Assembly (NCBI GenBank): GCA_016297775.1 | Contig: JAEDGA010000004.1 | Location: 1-64,000 of the forward strand | Direction: 5' to 3' | Length of the DNA stretch: 64,000 nucleotides | Origin: Candidatus Methanomethylophilaceae archaeon | GTDB lineage: Archaea > Thermoplasmatota > Thermoplasmata > Methanomassiliicoccales > Methanomethylophilaceae | Shown here: one piece after another, positions 44,298 to 52,865 of the stretch | Numbering within the stretch: position 1 is the first letter of the stretch | How the letters are laid out: each line of letters starts with the position of its first letter | Made by a program: the position numbers and the translations under genes | Notes under the pieces: model-generated | The model's database searches: none | Told to the model about the DNA's origin: nothing | Seen by the model: the letters and a program-made list of their open reading frames with translations, nothing else

Positions 44298-45974
44298 TCA
44301 TTTGAGACCGACGATGTTGCCGTCCGCATCCATGTCGATACCCATGGCGGCGGGGACATTGGCGAGTCCGGGCATGAGCATCATGTCACCGCAGACGGGA
44401 ACGATGAATCCCGCACCTCCGGAGACGTACACCTCCCTGACGTTGAGCTCCCAGCCGGTGGGTGCACCCTTGAGCTTGGGGTTGTCGGAGATGGATGCCT
44501 GGGTCTTCGCGATGCATATGGGCAGATTGCCGAGTCCGTTCTCCTCGATGTTGGCGATCGCCTTCTTCGCCTTGGCGGAATAGACGACTCCGGATGCTCC
44601 GTAGATCCTGGTCGCGATGGCCTCGATCTTCTCGGTGACGGGGGACTCCAGGTCGTAGAGGGGCTTGTAGTCGGCCTTGGTGTTCTCCAGGACGTCGACG
44701 ACGGCGTTGGCGAGCTCGATACCTCCCTCTCCACCCTTGGCGAACACTTCGGACATGGCCACCTTCACACCGATCTCCTCGCAGTGCTTCCTGATGAGGT
44801 CGAGGCATTCCTCGGTATCGTTGTGGAAGCGGTTGATGGCCACGACGACCGGTACTCCATAGGACTGGAGGTTGCGGACGTGCTTGTCGAGGTTGCAGAA
44901 TCCCTTCACGAGTGCTTCGGGGGTCATGGTGGACTCGTCCTTGATGTTGCCTCCGCCGTGTGTCATGAGGGCACGGACGGATGCGACTATGACCGTCGCG
45001 TCGGGAGAGAATCCCGCCTGCCTGCAGACGATGTCCATGAACTTCTCGGCGCCTAGGTCGGCGGCGAATCCCGCTTCGGTGACGACGTAGTCTCCGAGTG
45101 CCATGGCGGTCTTGGTGGCGATGATGCTGTTCGCACCGTGTGCGATGTTGGCGAAGGGGAATCCGTGGATGAAGACGGGGACTCCTTCGAGGGTCTGGAC
45201 CAGGTTGGGGTTGATGGCGTCCTTGAGGATGACCATCATGGAACCGACCGCTCCGATGTCCTTTGCGGTGACCGCCTTACCGTCGAAGGTGTATCCCACG
45301 ACGATGCCTCCGAGCCTCTTCCTGAGATCGTCCCTGTCCTTGGCGAGTGCGAGGATGGCGGACACCTCGGATGCGGATGTGATGAGGAATCCGCTCTCGT
45401 GGGGAACCCCTCCGGAGGACCTTCCTCCGCCGAGACCCACGACGATGTTGCGGAGTTCGCGGCAGTTCATGTCCATGGCCTTCTTGAGGGTGATCTGTGT
45501 GGGGTCGATGTTGAGCTCGTTACCCCTGGCGATGTGGTTCTCCACCAATGCGGAGAGGAGGTTGTGCGCCGCACTTACGGCGTGGATGTCACCGGTGAAG
45601 TGGAGATCAATGTCCCACATGGGGTATACCTGGGAGTATCCTCCGCCGGTCGCTCCTCCCTTCACACCGAAGGTGGGTCCGAGAGACGGTTCTCTGAGTG
45701 CACCGATGACGTTCTTTCCGATCTTCTTGAGACCCTGGATGAGTCCGATGGTGGTGACCGTCTTTCCCTCTCCTGCAGGTGTGGCGGTGATTGCGGTCAC
45801 GAGGACCAGCTTTCCCTTCTTGCCCTTGTCATACTTCTTGAGGGCTTCGACGGGGACCTTGGCGATGTACTTACCGTAGGGATAAAGGTCGCAATCATCG
45901 ATACCGATGCTTGCGGCGATCTCTCCGATCGGCTTGACCTTTGCTTCTCTTGCGATTTCCAAATCTGTCTTCAT
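44298..45974 (-). CDS. fhs: formate-tetrahydrofolate ligase
   Basis: A 558-residue enzyme joining formate to tetrahydrofolate with ATP. The P-loop-like TPAGEGKTV near residue 67, GAAGGG-type stretch KGGATGGGYSQV, LHFTGDIHA and the C-terminal PGLANVPAA are typical. The enzyme is common in bacteria and present in only some archaea. It is solitary here, with a TATA-like TATTTAG about 35 bases upstream. It points to a folate-based one-carbon pool. Confidence 0.96.
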   Translation of the reverse strand: MKTDLEIAREAKVKPIGEIAASIGIDDCDLYPYGKYIAKVPVEALKKYDKGKKGKLVLVTAITATPAGEGKTVTTIGLIQGLKKIGKNVIGALREPSLGPTFGVKGGATGGGYSQVYPMWDIDLHFTGDIHAVSAAHNLLSALVENHIARGNELNIDPTQITLKKAMDMNCRELRNIVVGLGGGRSSGGVPHESGFLITSASEVSAILALAKDRDDLRKRLGGIVVGYTFDGKAVTAKDIGAVGSMMVILKDAINPNLVQTLEGVPVFIHGFPFANIAHGANSIIATKTAMALGDYVVTEAGFAADLGAEKFMDIVCRQAGFSPDATVIVASVRALMTHGGGNIKDESTMTPEALVKGFCNLDKHVRNLQSYGVPVVVAINRFHNDTEECLDLIRKHCEEIGVKVAMSEVFAKGGEGGIELANAVVDVLENTKADYKPLYDLESPVTEKIEAIATRIYGASGVVYSAKAKKAIANIEENGLGNLPICIAKTQASISDNPKLKGAPTGWELNVREVYVSGGAGFIVPVCGDMMLMPGLANVPAAMGIDMDADGNIVGLK

Positions 45975-46282
45975 TTTACCACTGTGTCGAAAAAGGAAAA
46001 ATGACTAAATAGACTTTCGTAGGCATGATACCGTGCTTTGGACGGATCGTGCGAACGATGTGCAAACATGCTCCGATAGTGACGGACATGTGCACGGGCA
46101 TAAGGCCCAAGACATGATGGATGCAGGGAGATTCGTTCGGTTTCGACGGGGGCCGGATATCTCTGTATGCAGGTTCGGGGACATGTTGCGATCCGATACC
46201 GCGACCCCACGTTCGGGATCCCGGTGATGCGCATCGGTCATCCGATGACGCCTATCACGGTCCCGTATGATACGATGTATCG
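45975..46282. other. intergenic region without a supported gene
   Basis: About 308 bases between fhs and the next small gene. The start holds the fhs promoter region. Two short opposite frames (near 46005-46241) have no start signal, family or bias that I would trust. I see no RNA gene or repeat. Confidence 0.4.
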
Positions 46283-46591
46283 TTATGCTATGATGCAGTA
46301 TGCTCTCCTGACCAGCGATTGATGTTCGACACCACCGTCGTCCGATGGGTCATCATCGGATGTCCCCACATCGATGATGAGTCTCTTCAGACGCTGATCG
46401 TTGGTCGGAATCATTCTCCCGTTGGGATAGCGGTTGTTCATCCTGTACCACAATATGAACGCCTCCTTGGCATCATCGGGTGCGTCGGATCTGACTCCCA
46501 TTATCCCTGTCTTCGCTTCGTTCGGACCGTACATTACCACGTACGGGCTGAAAACCTTCTCTAGATCCCTAAGGTTTTTCACGTCTCTCAC
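46283..46591 (-). CDS. small hypothetical protein
   Basis: A 102-residue soluble protein starting at GTG (RDVKNLRDLEKVF). The C-terminal part is acidic (DDDPSDDGG). A TATA-like AATTATAA about 15-25 bases upstream would make it leaderless. It opens onto the AT-rich gap holding the 9-bp repeats. No family recognised; probably real because of the promoter and the clean frame, but not certain. Confidence 0.5.
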   Translation of the reverse strand: MRDVKNLRDLEKVFSPYVVMYGPNEAKTGIMGVRSDAPDDAKEAFILWYRMNNRYPNGRMIPTNDQRLKRLIIDVGTSDDDPSDDGGVEHQSLVRRAYCIIA

Positions 46592-46621
46592 GTTGGTATC
46601 ATAATTATAAGAGTATTTAAT

Positions 46622-46684
46622 TTTAATAATGTTATAATCGTTATAAATGTTACTAACGTTATTTTGATTATGTTTGTTATTAAT
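46622..46684. repeat. iteron-like 9-bp tandem repeats
   Basis: Seven successive 9-base units. GTTA begins the units at 46631, 46640, 46649, 46658 and 46676, and ATTA begins the one at 46667; the first unit (46622) is degenerate. The core is GTTAYWA. They lie in the AT-rich gap between two divergent small genes, so they could bind a regulator or initiator in several copies. Low complexity makes the number of true units uncertain. Confidence 0.5.
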
Positions 46685-46735
46685 GGATTAACATTAACAT
46701 GCCCGTTATTTGACCGCATGTTGCATGGTTCAAAC

Positions 46736-46936
46736 ATGGGTGATGAAGTCTCATGTAGGGATGCAAGTGAAAGGGAGTTGGAAGCGATGTCCGTGATCAG
46801 GGACGTGATACTGATCGTCAAGGAGGAGATAGAGACAAACCTGGACTATAGGTCGGAAGGCTTGGGTGCCATGCTGGATTGCGCGGATGCCCAGATAGAG
46901 AAAGCGTACGGGGTGCTCGGACCGTTCTGCCGATGA
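46736..46936 (+). CDS. small hypothetical protein
   Basis: About 66 residues from the ATG chosen (MGDEVSC). It has a helical middle (LEAMSVIRDVILIVKEEIE) and two cysteines. In-frame starts lie further upstream near the repeats, so the true N-terminus is uncertain. It converges on the SEL1 gene at a shared hairpin. Family unknown. Confidence 0.4.
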   Translation: MGDEVSCRDASERELEAMSVIRDVILIVKEEIETNLDYRSEGLGAMLDCADAQIEKAYGVLGPFCR

Positions 46937-46946
46937 GAGCACCCGG

Positions 46947-46974
46947 CGGCTCCCGGATCATCATTCGGGAGCCG
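46947..46974. terminator. shared convergent hairpin
   Basis: CGGCTCCCG and CGGGAGCCG separated by ten bases, just after the 46736 gene and overlapping the last codons of the convergent SEL1 gene. It could end transcripts from both sides. Confidence 0.4.
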
Positions 46975-47893
46975 TTCTACCGTTCACCTTGGCGATGATC
47001 TCCGCGGCCCATTTGTTGCCGTTGGATGCCGCCACCTTGAACCAGATGAGGCCCTCCTCCTGGTTCTGTTCGGTACCCTCGCCTTCGAAGTACATCTTGC
47101 CGACCCTGAACTGTGCGTCGGGATCGTCCTGTTTCGCGGCTCTGAGGTACAGTTCGAACGCCTTCTTTTTGTCCACCTCGGTACCTTCGCCGAGATAGTA
47201 CATCGTGGCCAGGTTGAAAAGTGCGGGCGCCAGTTCGTTGGATGCGAGGGTGTACCATTCCAAAGCTTTTGCATCATCCTTCTCCACTCCGATGCCGTCG
47301 TGGTAGAACGATGCGACCTTGAACTGTGCTTCCGCGATGCCTTGTTCCGCGGATTTCAGATACCATCCGAATGCCGCATGGAGGTCCTTCTCGAAACCGA
47401 CGCCCTCCTCGTACAGGTATCCCACCTTGAACTGCGTGACGGGTTCTCCCCTCTCCGCGGCCATGGCGAACCACCTGATCGCCGTGTCGATATCCTGCTC
47501 TATACCGTCTCCGTAGAAGTGCATCATTCCGATCTCCACCATGGCTCCGACATGTCCCTTCTCGGCCGCATGTGCGAACATGCGCAGTGCGAGTTCGGGA
47601 TCCTTGTCCACGCCGTATCCTCCCCAGTAGATCATACCGAGGTTGAACGTACCCTCGGCGTCTCCCAGGTCGGACGCTTTTCTGAAGAGCTCCCTGCCTT
47701 TGGCATGGTCCCTCTCCACTCCGGTACCGCTCATGTACATCTCCGCGAGACGGTCCATTGCAGGAACGAACTCCAGGTCAGAGGATCTGGTGTAAAGCTC
47801 CACGGCCTTGTCCATATCCTTCTCCACACCGTCTCCCGTTTCGTATCTCTGGGCTTCGATGAACAGCTGCTGACCTTCGTTTGGTGTGAACAT
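46961..47893 (-). CDS. SEL1-repeat protein
   Basis: A 310-residue protein made of about eight consecutive SEL1 units of roughly 36 residues (ALRMFAHAAEKGH, AIRWFAMAAERGE, AFGWYLKSAEQGI, ALEWYTLASNE). Each has the A-xx-G-xx pattern. It resembles, but is not identical to, the Hsp70-linked SEL1 protein five kilobases away. TATA-like TTTTAATATAG about 24 bases upstream implies a leaderless mRNA. No signal peptide. Function unknown. Confidence 0.8.
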   Translation of the reverse strand: MFTPNEGQQLFIEAQRYETGDGVEKDMDKAVELYTRSSDLEFVPAMDRLAEMYMSGTGVERDHAKGRELFRKASDLGDAEGTFNLGMIYWGGYGVDKDPELALRMFAHAAEKGHVGAMVEIGMMHFYGDGIEQDIDTAIRWFAMAAERGEPVTQFKVGYLYEEGVGFEKDLHAAFGWYLKSAEQGIAEAQFKVASFYHDGIGVEKDDAKALEWYTLASNELAPALFNLATMYYLGEGTEVDKKKAFELYLRAAKQDDPDAQFRVGKMYFEGEGTEQNQEEGLIWFKVAASNGNKWAAEIIAKVNGRTAPE

Positions 47894-47928
47894 GAACGGG
47901 AAAAAGACAAGTCTATATTAAAAGATGA

Positions 47929-47971
47929 ACCGTCGCTTCCGCGACGGTGGGATACCGTCCCCGGAGGGACG
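47929..47971 (-). terminator. two hairpins after the nitrilase-family gene
   Basis: Stem one is CGTCCC/GGGACG (47956-47971), next to the stop at 47981. Stem two is ACCGTCGC/GCGACGGT around TTCC (47929-47948). They separate this gene from the SEL1 promoter. Confidence 0.45.
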
Positions 47972-47980
47972 TGCGCCCCA

Positions 47981-48811
47981 TCATCCGAAGACGGGGCACT
48001 TCGGTGCGTTGGGATCCGCTTCGATGGTCTCCATCTCCACCGTGACGCATTCCGACAGCTCCACCTTGGGAGCGGGTTTGCGTGCGGAGGTCTCGGCACG
48101 TACCGCTTCGGGATCCAACCTTATCTCGCGTACATCGCTTCCGGACGTGCAGCTCTCCACGAACGTACCATCCGCACCGATGAGCGCGCTCAGTCCGCCC
48201 ATCTCCTTGCCGCTGTCGTTACCGGTCATGTTGCATACCAGTATCGGTATGGAGAACTCCATGGCACGTGCCTTGGCGATGTCCAGCAGCTTTCTGATGC
48301 CGTCATCCACGAGTGCGGTGCAGCAGACGATCATGTCGGCACCGTTCTCCGCGTAATATCTGCACAGTTCGGAGAGACAGATGTCATGTCCCGCCGCGAT
48401 ACCGAAGGACAGCCCTCCCCTGGAGATGATCATGGGCGACGAACCGGGTGTGTATATGGAGGTCTCATCGGCCACGTTGTCGCTGCGCAGGTTCATCTTG
48501 GAGTACACATACGTCTTCTTGCCGTCTACGATCAGGACCGAGTCGGTGACGGTGCCATCCTCGTTCTTCACAGGGCATCCGCAGATGACGGTGGAACCGG
48601 TGTTGTGGGACAGTTCGGATAGAGGATCCAGCATGAGCACCTTCAATGTCTGGAAGTTGACCTTCCCGATATCGGTGACGTATCCGCTGCAATACATCTC
48701 CGGGAACACGAAGATGTCGGATTCCACGTTGCCTATCCTCATCTTGGCCTTGAAGTAATTGACCTTGGGATCCCCCACTATACCTCTGGATTGGACGAGT
48801 GTGACCTTCAT
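47981..48811 (-). CDS. carbon-nitrogen hydrolase (nitrilase superfamily)
   Basis: A 276-residue enzyme. The catalytic triad is visible: Glu in FPEMYCSGY, Lys in YSKMNL and Cys in DICLSEL. It cleaves or makes C-N bonds in amides or carbamoyl compounds. The ATG before KVTLVQS is preferred over one 18 bases upstream. The C-terminal 30 residues are a proline-rich tail that may be extra. Substrate unknown. Confidence 0.85.
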   Translation of the reverse strand: MKVTLVQSRGIVGDPKVNYFKAKMRIGNVESDIFVFPEMYCSGYVTDIGKVNFQTLKVLMLDPLSELSHNTGSTVICGCPVKNEDGTVTDSVLIVDGKKTYVYSKMNLRSDNVADETSIYTPGSSPMIISRGGLSFGIAAGHDICLSELCRYYAENGADMIVCCTALVDDGIRKLLDIAKARAMEFSIPILVCNMTGNDSGKEMGGLSALIGADGTFVESCTSGSDVREIRLDPEAVRAETSARKPAPKVELSECVTVEMETIEADPNAPKCPVFG

Positions 48812-48922
48812 ACGGTATAATCTGCACACGGGATATTAAGGCTGATTATACGGTATATCCAACTCATGCCCTCCGTGTAAAGTATTAATCTATAATGGTG
48901 TAGAGGGTACAAGGTGAAAACA

Positions 48923-49582
48923 ATGTTCGACACAAAGAGGTCTGATTTCGCTACGACGATCGGAGGGTTCCTCCTCGTCGGATTCTTGGCACTATGCATC
49001 GGTCTCAGGTTGCTCAACATAGAGCTCGACCTGTTCAATGGAGCAGGTGTCGTAAACCTGTCCTTCCTTCTGACAACCATCGGTGTACTGGTCGGATTCT
49101 TCTGCCTGTACAAGGCATTCCTCACCGAGGGATTCACGTTCCTCATGGTGAGCGCATTCGGATACGCATGCTTCTCCGCCACGACCGTTCCCGTCGGTCT
49201 CGATCTCGCCATCGGTATGTGCGCCCTGTTCGCCATCATCGCGTTCATGGGATTCAGGGAGGGTTACCTCGATCTCACCATCATCAACGCCGCGTTCGCG
49301 GTCGTCGCACTGGTGTACTTCGGATTCGATCTTTCCGATATGGGATTCCTCAACATCATCCTCGGACTGCTGCTCTTCGTGGCCGCAGGTGTCAGCGGAT
49401 ATGTCGCTGTCGTGGACTGGATCAGCGCACAGGATTTCATCCTCGAGTATGAGGAGGAGGTCTTCGGCGATTGCTGCTGCTGTGACGATGATTGCGACTG
49501 CGACGACGACTGTTGCTGCGAAGAGGAAGAAGAGGACGATTGCGGCTGCGGCGATGACTGCTGTTGCCACAAGAAGGACTGA
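48923..49582 (+). CDS. membrane protein with acidic 14-cysteine tail
   Basis: About 219 residues. Residues 1 to about 175 form five or six hydrophobic helices (GGFLLVGFLALCIGLRLL and similar), reminiscent of the GPR1/FUN34/YaaH (acetate transporter) layout. The last 38 residues hold 14 cysteines with 13 Asp and 5 Glu: a run of four Cys, then single Cys alternating with Asp, two runs of three Cys, and a final HKKD. Shine-Dalgarno AAGGTG at 48910-48915 fixes this ATG. A metal-buffering tail is inferred. Confidence 0.75.
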   Translation: MFDTKRSDFATTIGGFLLVGFLALCIGLRLLNIELDLFNGAGVVNLSFLLTTIGVLVGFFCLYKAFLTEGFTFLMVSAFGYACFSATTVPVGLDLAIGMCALFAIIAFMGFREGYLDLTIINAAFAVVALVYFGFDLSDMGFLNIILGLLLFVAAGVSGYVAVVDWISAQDFILEYEEEVFGDCCCCDDDCDCDDDCCCEEEEEDDCGCGDDCCCHKKD

Positions 49583-49602
49583 GACCTTTCCAAAAACCAT
49601 TC

Positions 49603-49630
49603 ATGATGCCTTCGGGCATCATCCTTTTTT
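49603..49630 (+). terminator. UUCG-loop intrinsic-type terminator
   Basis: ATGATGCC and GGCATCAT around TTCG form an 8-base stem with the very stable UUCG tetraloop, followed by six T. It lies 20 bases after the Cys-tailed protein gene. This is the best terminator in the window. Confidence 0.75.
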
Positions 49631-49818
49631 GATCGTTCATCCATCGATGGAAACCATTCGTTCCTGTATGGACATCATGTGATGCGTATTGCGGTACGAC
49701 GCGCGACGATACGGAACGATCGCAGTTCGCACCCCATGTGCCTGCCGTGCGCATACACTCTGGATATGATGATGCAACGACAGAACGGTCTCAACTTTCA
49801 GGAATCTGGGACAAGAAT

Positions 49819-49896
49819 TGGTGGGCCCGACGAGATTTGAACTCGAGACCTCCCGGTTATCAGCCGGGCGCTCCAACCAAGCTAAGCTACGGGCCC
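49819..49896 (-). tRNA. tRNA-Ile (anticodon GAU)
   Basis: Read on the minus strand the acceptor GGGCCCG pairs with the 3' CGGGCCC. The D arm, the anticodon arm CCCGG-CUGAUAA-CCGGG (anticodon GAU) and the T loop UUCAAAU are all present. CCA is encoded at 49819-49821. One U-U mismatch appears at the T-stem base. A shared TATA-like CATATATACC lies between it and the RNA-binding protein gene. Confidence 0.93.
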
Positions 49897-49966
49897 ACTT
49901 GTGTGTAATTCCTGCATTGTACGGACCCATATATACCTTTCTATCGAGACACTCGATAATAATAAT

Positions 49967-50431
49967 ATGCTGGTCAAACATCGCCGTACCATGGCATCCA
50001 CATTCCATTGGATCAGAGTCAAAGCTATATGTTACGCCACCGAGGACGAGGATCTCCTCTGCGATGTGGTGTCCGGGATGACCGGCGTGGAGGAATTGGA
50101 CGTGGATGTGTCCGAGGGCCTTCACAACAACCCCCTTACGGTCATCGATGCCAATCTCTCCAAGAACAAGGAGTATGCCACGCTCTTCACCACGTTGGGA
50201 AAGGACATAGCGATGTCGATCCTCGATGGCATCGAGGACAGGGTGGATGATGACTGCGTCTTCTATGTGAGATTCGACAAGCAGAAAGCGGTCTGCGGGG
50301 AGTACGAGATCAGTCACGGTGGGGATGTGATATCCCTTACCGCGAAGATCATGGCACATCCCGCAAAGAAGGATGTCGCGATCGGCATCATCAAGGATTA
50401 TCTTCTGGGTCTGTTCCCTCAGGATCCCTGA
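49967..50431 (+). CDS. COG1325-type RNA-binding protein (exosome-associated)
   Basis: A 154-residue protein of the archaeal DUF54/COG1325 group, often linked to the exosome or RNA processing. It has WIRVKAICYATEDEDLLCDVV, GLHNNPLTVI and a final KDYLLGL. The ATG follows a TATA box by about 35 bases; an internal ATG at 49991 (MASTFHWI) is also possible. Its end overlaps the convergent CorC/HlyC gene by 41 bases. Confidence 0.75.
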   Translation: MLVKHRRTMASTFHWIRVKAICYATEDEDLLCDVVSGMTGVEELDVDVSEGLHNNPLTVIDANLSKNKEYATLFTTLGKDIAMSILDGIEDRVDDDCVFYVRFDKQKAVCGEYEISHGGDVISLTAKIMAHPAKKDVAIGIIKDYLLGLFPQDP

Positions 50432-51674
50432 CGTTGATCTTGACGAACTTGATGCGTCTGTTCCTTACGGAAGTGACTGTGAAGTCCAGGGACTCGACGG
50501 AAATCCTGTCGCCGATTATGGGCGACCTGTTGAGCTTGTACTGTATGAATCCGCCTATGGTGGATCCGTCGTAGTCCTCCAGGTCGAAACGTCTCTCGAT
50601 CTCCTCCATCAGGTTGTTGATGTTGGCATCGCCTTTGGCTATGAATGTCCCGTCCGCATCCTTGACCACGTCGTACTCTATCTCATCGCTCTCGTCCCAG
50701 ATCTCTCCCACGAGCTCCTCCAGTACATCTTCGAGGGACACTATGCCCACGGTGCCTCCGTAGTCGTCGATGACCACCAGCATCTGTACGGTGGATTTCT
50801 GGATCTCCGAGAGGGCGGTGGCCACCGAGGTGGACTCGGGGATGCATCTGACACGCCTGATTATGCTGTCGATCCTCTCGTCCCTGTTGCTCATGAAGTA
50901 TCTGGCGAAGAAGTCCTTCGAGTAGACGACTCCGATGATCTTGTCCACGGTGTCCTCGTACACCGGAAGTCTGGAGAATCCGCTGTGGATGAACAGGGAT
51001 TTGACATCCTCCATGGTGGCGTTCCTGTCCACCCCAAGGATGTCCACGCGGGGCGTGAGGATCTCCGCCACGGTCTTGTCGTCGAAGCGGATCGCGGATT
51101 TGATCAGATCCCTCTCGGTCTCCTCAAGCTCTCCTTCCTCCTCGATCTCGTCGACCATGATCATGAGTTCTTCTTCCGTGAGGGTCGGAGTCTCGTCACC
51201 GTCGTTGACCGCTTCCGTGACCGAGGTGGATACCTTCTGGAAGATCCAGGTGATGGGTGCGAACACCTTGGACACGAACAGCATCATGGGTGTGAACAGG
51301 AGTGCGAACTTCTCCGGCCTGGATTTCGCGAGTACTTTGGGTGTGATCTCACCCACGGTGAGGATGACCACGAGCATGAACACGGTCGCATACATCACTC
51401 CCACGGAACCGAACGATTCCGTGAAGATGAGCGTACAGAGCGAGGATGACATGATGTTCACGAGGTTGTTGCCTACGAGGATGGTCGTGAGCAGTTTGTC
51501 GTACTGTTCCAAGAGGGAGATCGTCCTTGTCGCTTTGGCGTTACCTTCCTCCTCCATCTTCTTCAACTTGATCTTGCTGGCACTGGTAAATGAGGTCTCC
51601 GTGGCGGAGAACATTCCGGATAGGATGACAAGGATGGCCAATCCTGCTATGGATAAGTAGAATGTCGCGTCCAT
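50391..51674 (-). CDS. CorC/HlyC-type membrane protein (DUF21-CBS)
   Basis: A 427-residue protein. Residues 1-190 are the DUF21 membrane domain (EIDATFYLS-type start; LVGNNLVNIM and TVGEITPKVLAK are conserved). Next come two CBS domains (about 200-320; ILTPRVDILGVD and VIDDYGGTVGIVSLEDVLEELVG), and a CorC_HlyC domain ends it. Family members affect Mg2+ or Co2+ transport. Its own operon; overlaps the RNA-binding gene end to end. Confidence 0.9.
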   Translation of the reverse strand: MDATFYLSIAGLAILVILSGMFSATETSFTSASKIKLKKMEEEGNAKATRTISLLEQYDKLLTTILVGNNLVNIMSSSLCTLIFTESFGSVGVMYATVFMLVVILTVGEITPKVLAKSRPEKFALLFTPMMLFVSKVFAPITWIFQKVSTSVTEAVNDGDETPTLTEEELMIMVDEIEEEGELEETERDLIKSAIRFDDKTVAEILTPRVDILGVDRNATMEDVKSLFIHSGFSRLPVYEDTVDKIIGVVYSKDFFARYFMSNRDERIDSIIRRVRCIPESTSVATALSEIQKSTVQMLVVIDDYGGTVGIVSLEDVLEELVGEIWDESDEIEYDVVKDADGTFIAKGDANINNLMEEIERRFDLEDYDGSTIGGFIQYKLNRSPIIGDRISVESLDFTVTSVRNRRIKFVKINVRDPEGTDPEDNP

Positions 51675-51848
51675 CTTTCAGATCCCTGCCAGAAACGTGA
51701 TTGAATCATACATCCGCGTGTTCACCTAACTGTCTGTTACAGTAGATATGTCCATACTATGCATGTATTTAAAGACAGGACAGAGAATGATGTGAGAAAA
51801 AGAAAATGGTTGGTTAAGGGGTTTGGTATCGAATCACCTTGTACGGGT

Positions 51849-52385
51849 TCAGACGAGCTTCTTCTTGACCTCAGGATCCAAGAGGTACAGGAATGCCATG
51901 AGGTAGAGGATAGCACTGCAGACTCCGCCGACGATCATGAGGATGTCCGCCGTGAACACAGCGAAGACGCTTGCGATTGCGAGGAGTGCGAACAGGATGA
52001 TCAGCAGGACCCAGATGATGGAATCCATGAAGGTCTTCTTGTTGTTGGTGATTATCCATCCAACAAGGAGGATGATGATACCGAGGATGATGGATCCAAG
52101 GTTGAGTGCCAGGATTGCAGAGATACCGGTAGCGAAGATGAAACCGGTGAGTGCTCCGAACTTGGAACTGGATCCCTCGGGGAAGGCGAAGCTGATGATT
52201 CCGCCATCGGTCTGCATATAGATTGCGATACCAGCAAGGATCATGACGGCAGCGGACAGGATGGCACCGACGGTACCGAGTCCGAATCCTCCGTCAATCA
52301 TTGCGAGGATAGCGAGGACTACATTGATGATCGCAAGGATCGTGATCATGAGTCCGAAGTTTTTGGTGTTGTTAAGGAACTCCAT
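51849..52385 (-). CDS. multi-helix membrane protein, unknown
   Basis: A 178-residue protein with about five hydrophobic segments (ILAIINVVLAILAMI, VGAILSAAVMILAGIAIY, IILGIIILLVGWII and others). There is no catalytic motif I know. The opposite strand carries a long acidic open frame that is only a shadow of it. Monocistronic, with AT-rich DNA upstream. Confidence 0.7.
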   Translation of the reverse strand: MEFLNNTKNFGLMITILAIINVVLAILAMIDGGFGLGTVGAILSAAVMILAGIAIYMQTDGGIISFAFPEGSSSKFGALTGFIFATGISAILALNLGSIILGIIILLVGWIITNNKKTFMDSIIWVLLIILFALLAIASVFAVFTADILMIVGGVCSAILYLMAFLYLLDPEVKKKLV

Positions 52386-52502
52386 GTTTTTACTAGACTA
52401 ATGTAGCTATTTAAACCTTGCTTGTTCGCAATACTTCGTATATGTCCATCCGGATGTTTGCGAAATTTAATGTCTGGTATATTGGAATGCCGCCAATAAA
52501 GA

Positions 52503-52557
52503 CGCGCGCGCGTTTTATTTAATAACTAAGATATAGTTTTTATAATGAAAGCATTAT
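52503..52557 (+). promoter_or_regulatory. promoter region of the PC4-like gene
   Basis: A (CG)5 run (52503-52512) is followed by TATA-like TTTTTATAATG (52536-52547), and an inverted repeat ATAATG-AAAG-CATTAT (52542-52557). The repeat would overlap the TATA box and so could be an operator. The CG run could form left-handed DNA; no function assigned. Confidence 0.35.
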
Positions 52558-52578
52558 CGGATGGATAGGTGTAAACAA

Positions 52579-52818
52579 ATGCCGGAACCTTTCGATTACG
52601 ATGTCGTCGAGGAGATCGCAGTTCTCTCGACCTCCAACAAGGGATGGAACAAGAAACTCTGTCTGATCAGCTGGAACCACAGGGATCCCAAGTATGACAT
52701 CCGCGAGTGGTCCCCCGACGGAAGCAAGATGGGCAAGGGAGTCACACTCTCCAGGGAAGAAATCAAGTACCTGAAGGATGCCCTCAACTCCAGGGACGAG
52801 CTCAACGAAGAGGAATGA
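52579..52818 (+). CDS. PC4/YdbC-like single-stranded-DNA-binding protein
   Basis: A 79-residue protein. EEIAVLSTSNKGWNKKLCLI, SWNHRDPKYDIREW and MGKGVTLSREE match the PC4-type coactivator fold of bacterial YdbC proteins. Such proteins bind single-stranded nucleic acid as dimers. The ATG has GGTG upstream; an ATG 18 bases earlier is in frame. Presence in an archaeon may reflect transfer. Confidence 0.78.
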   Translation: MPEPFDYDVVEEIAVLSTSNKGWNKKLCLISWNHRDPKYDIREWSPDGSKMGKGVTLSREEIKYLKDALNSRDELNEEE

Positions 52819-52865
52819 TCCCCTTCATTTCTGAAACCCCTTAATCCTTCAAAGGATGGATCCAT

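Noticed and set aside
46005..46241. Two short opposite frames between fhs and the 46283 gene
   Set aside because: No ribosome site, promoter, hydrophobic pattern or motif in either.
51759..52406. Long acidic open frame on the plus strand
   Set aside because: Exactly antisense to a clear multi-helix membrane protein; Asp/Glu/Ser richness mirrors its hydrophobic codons.
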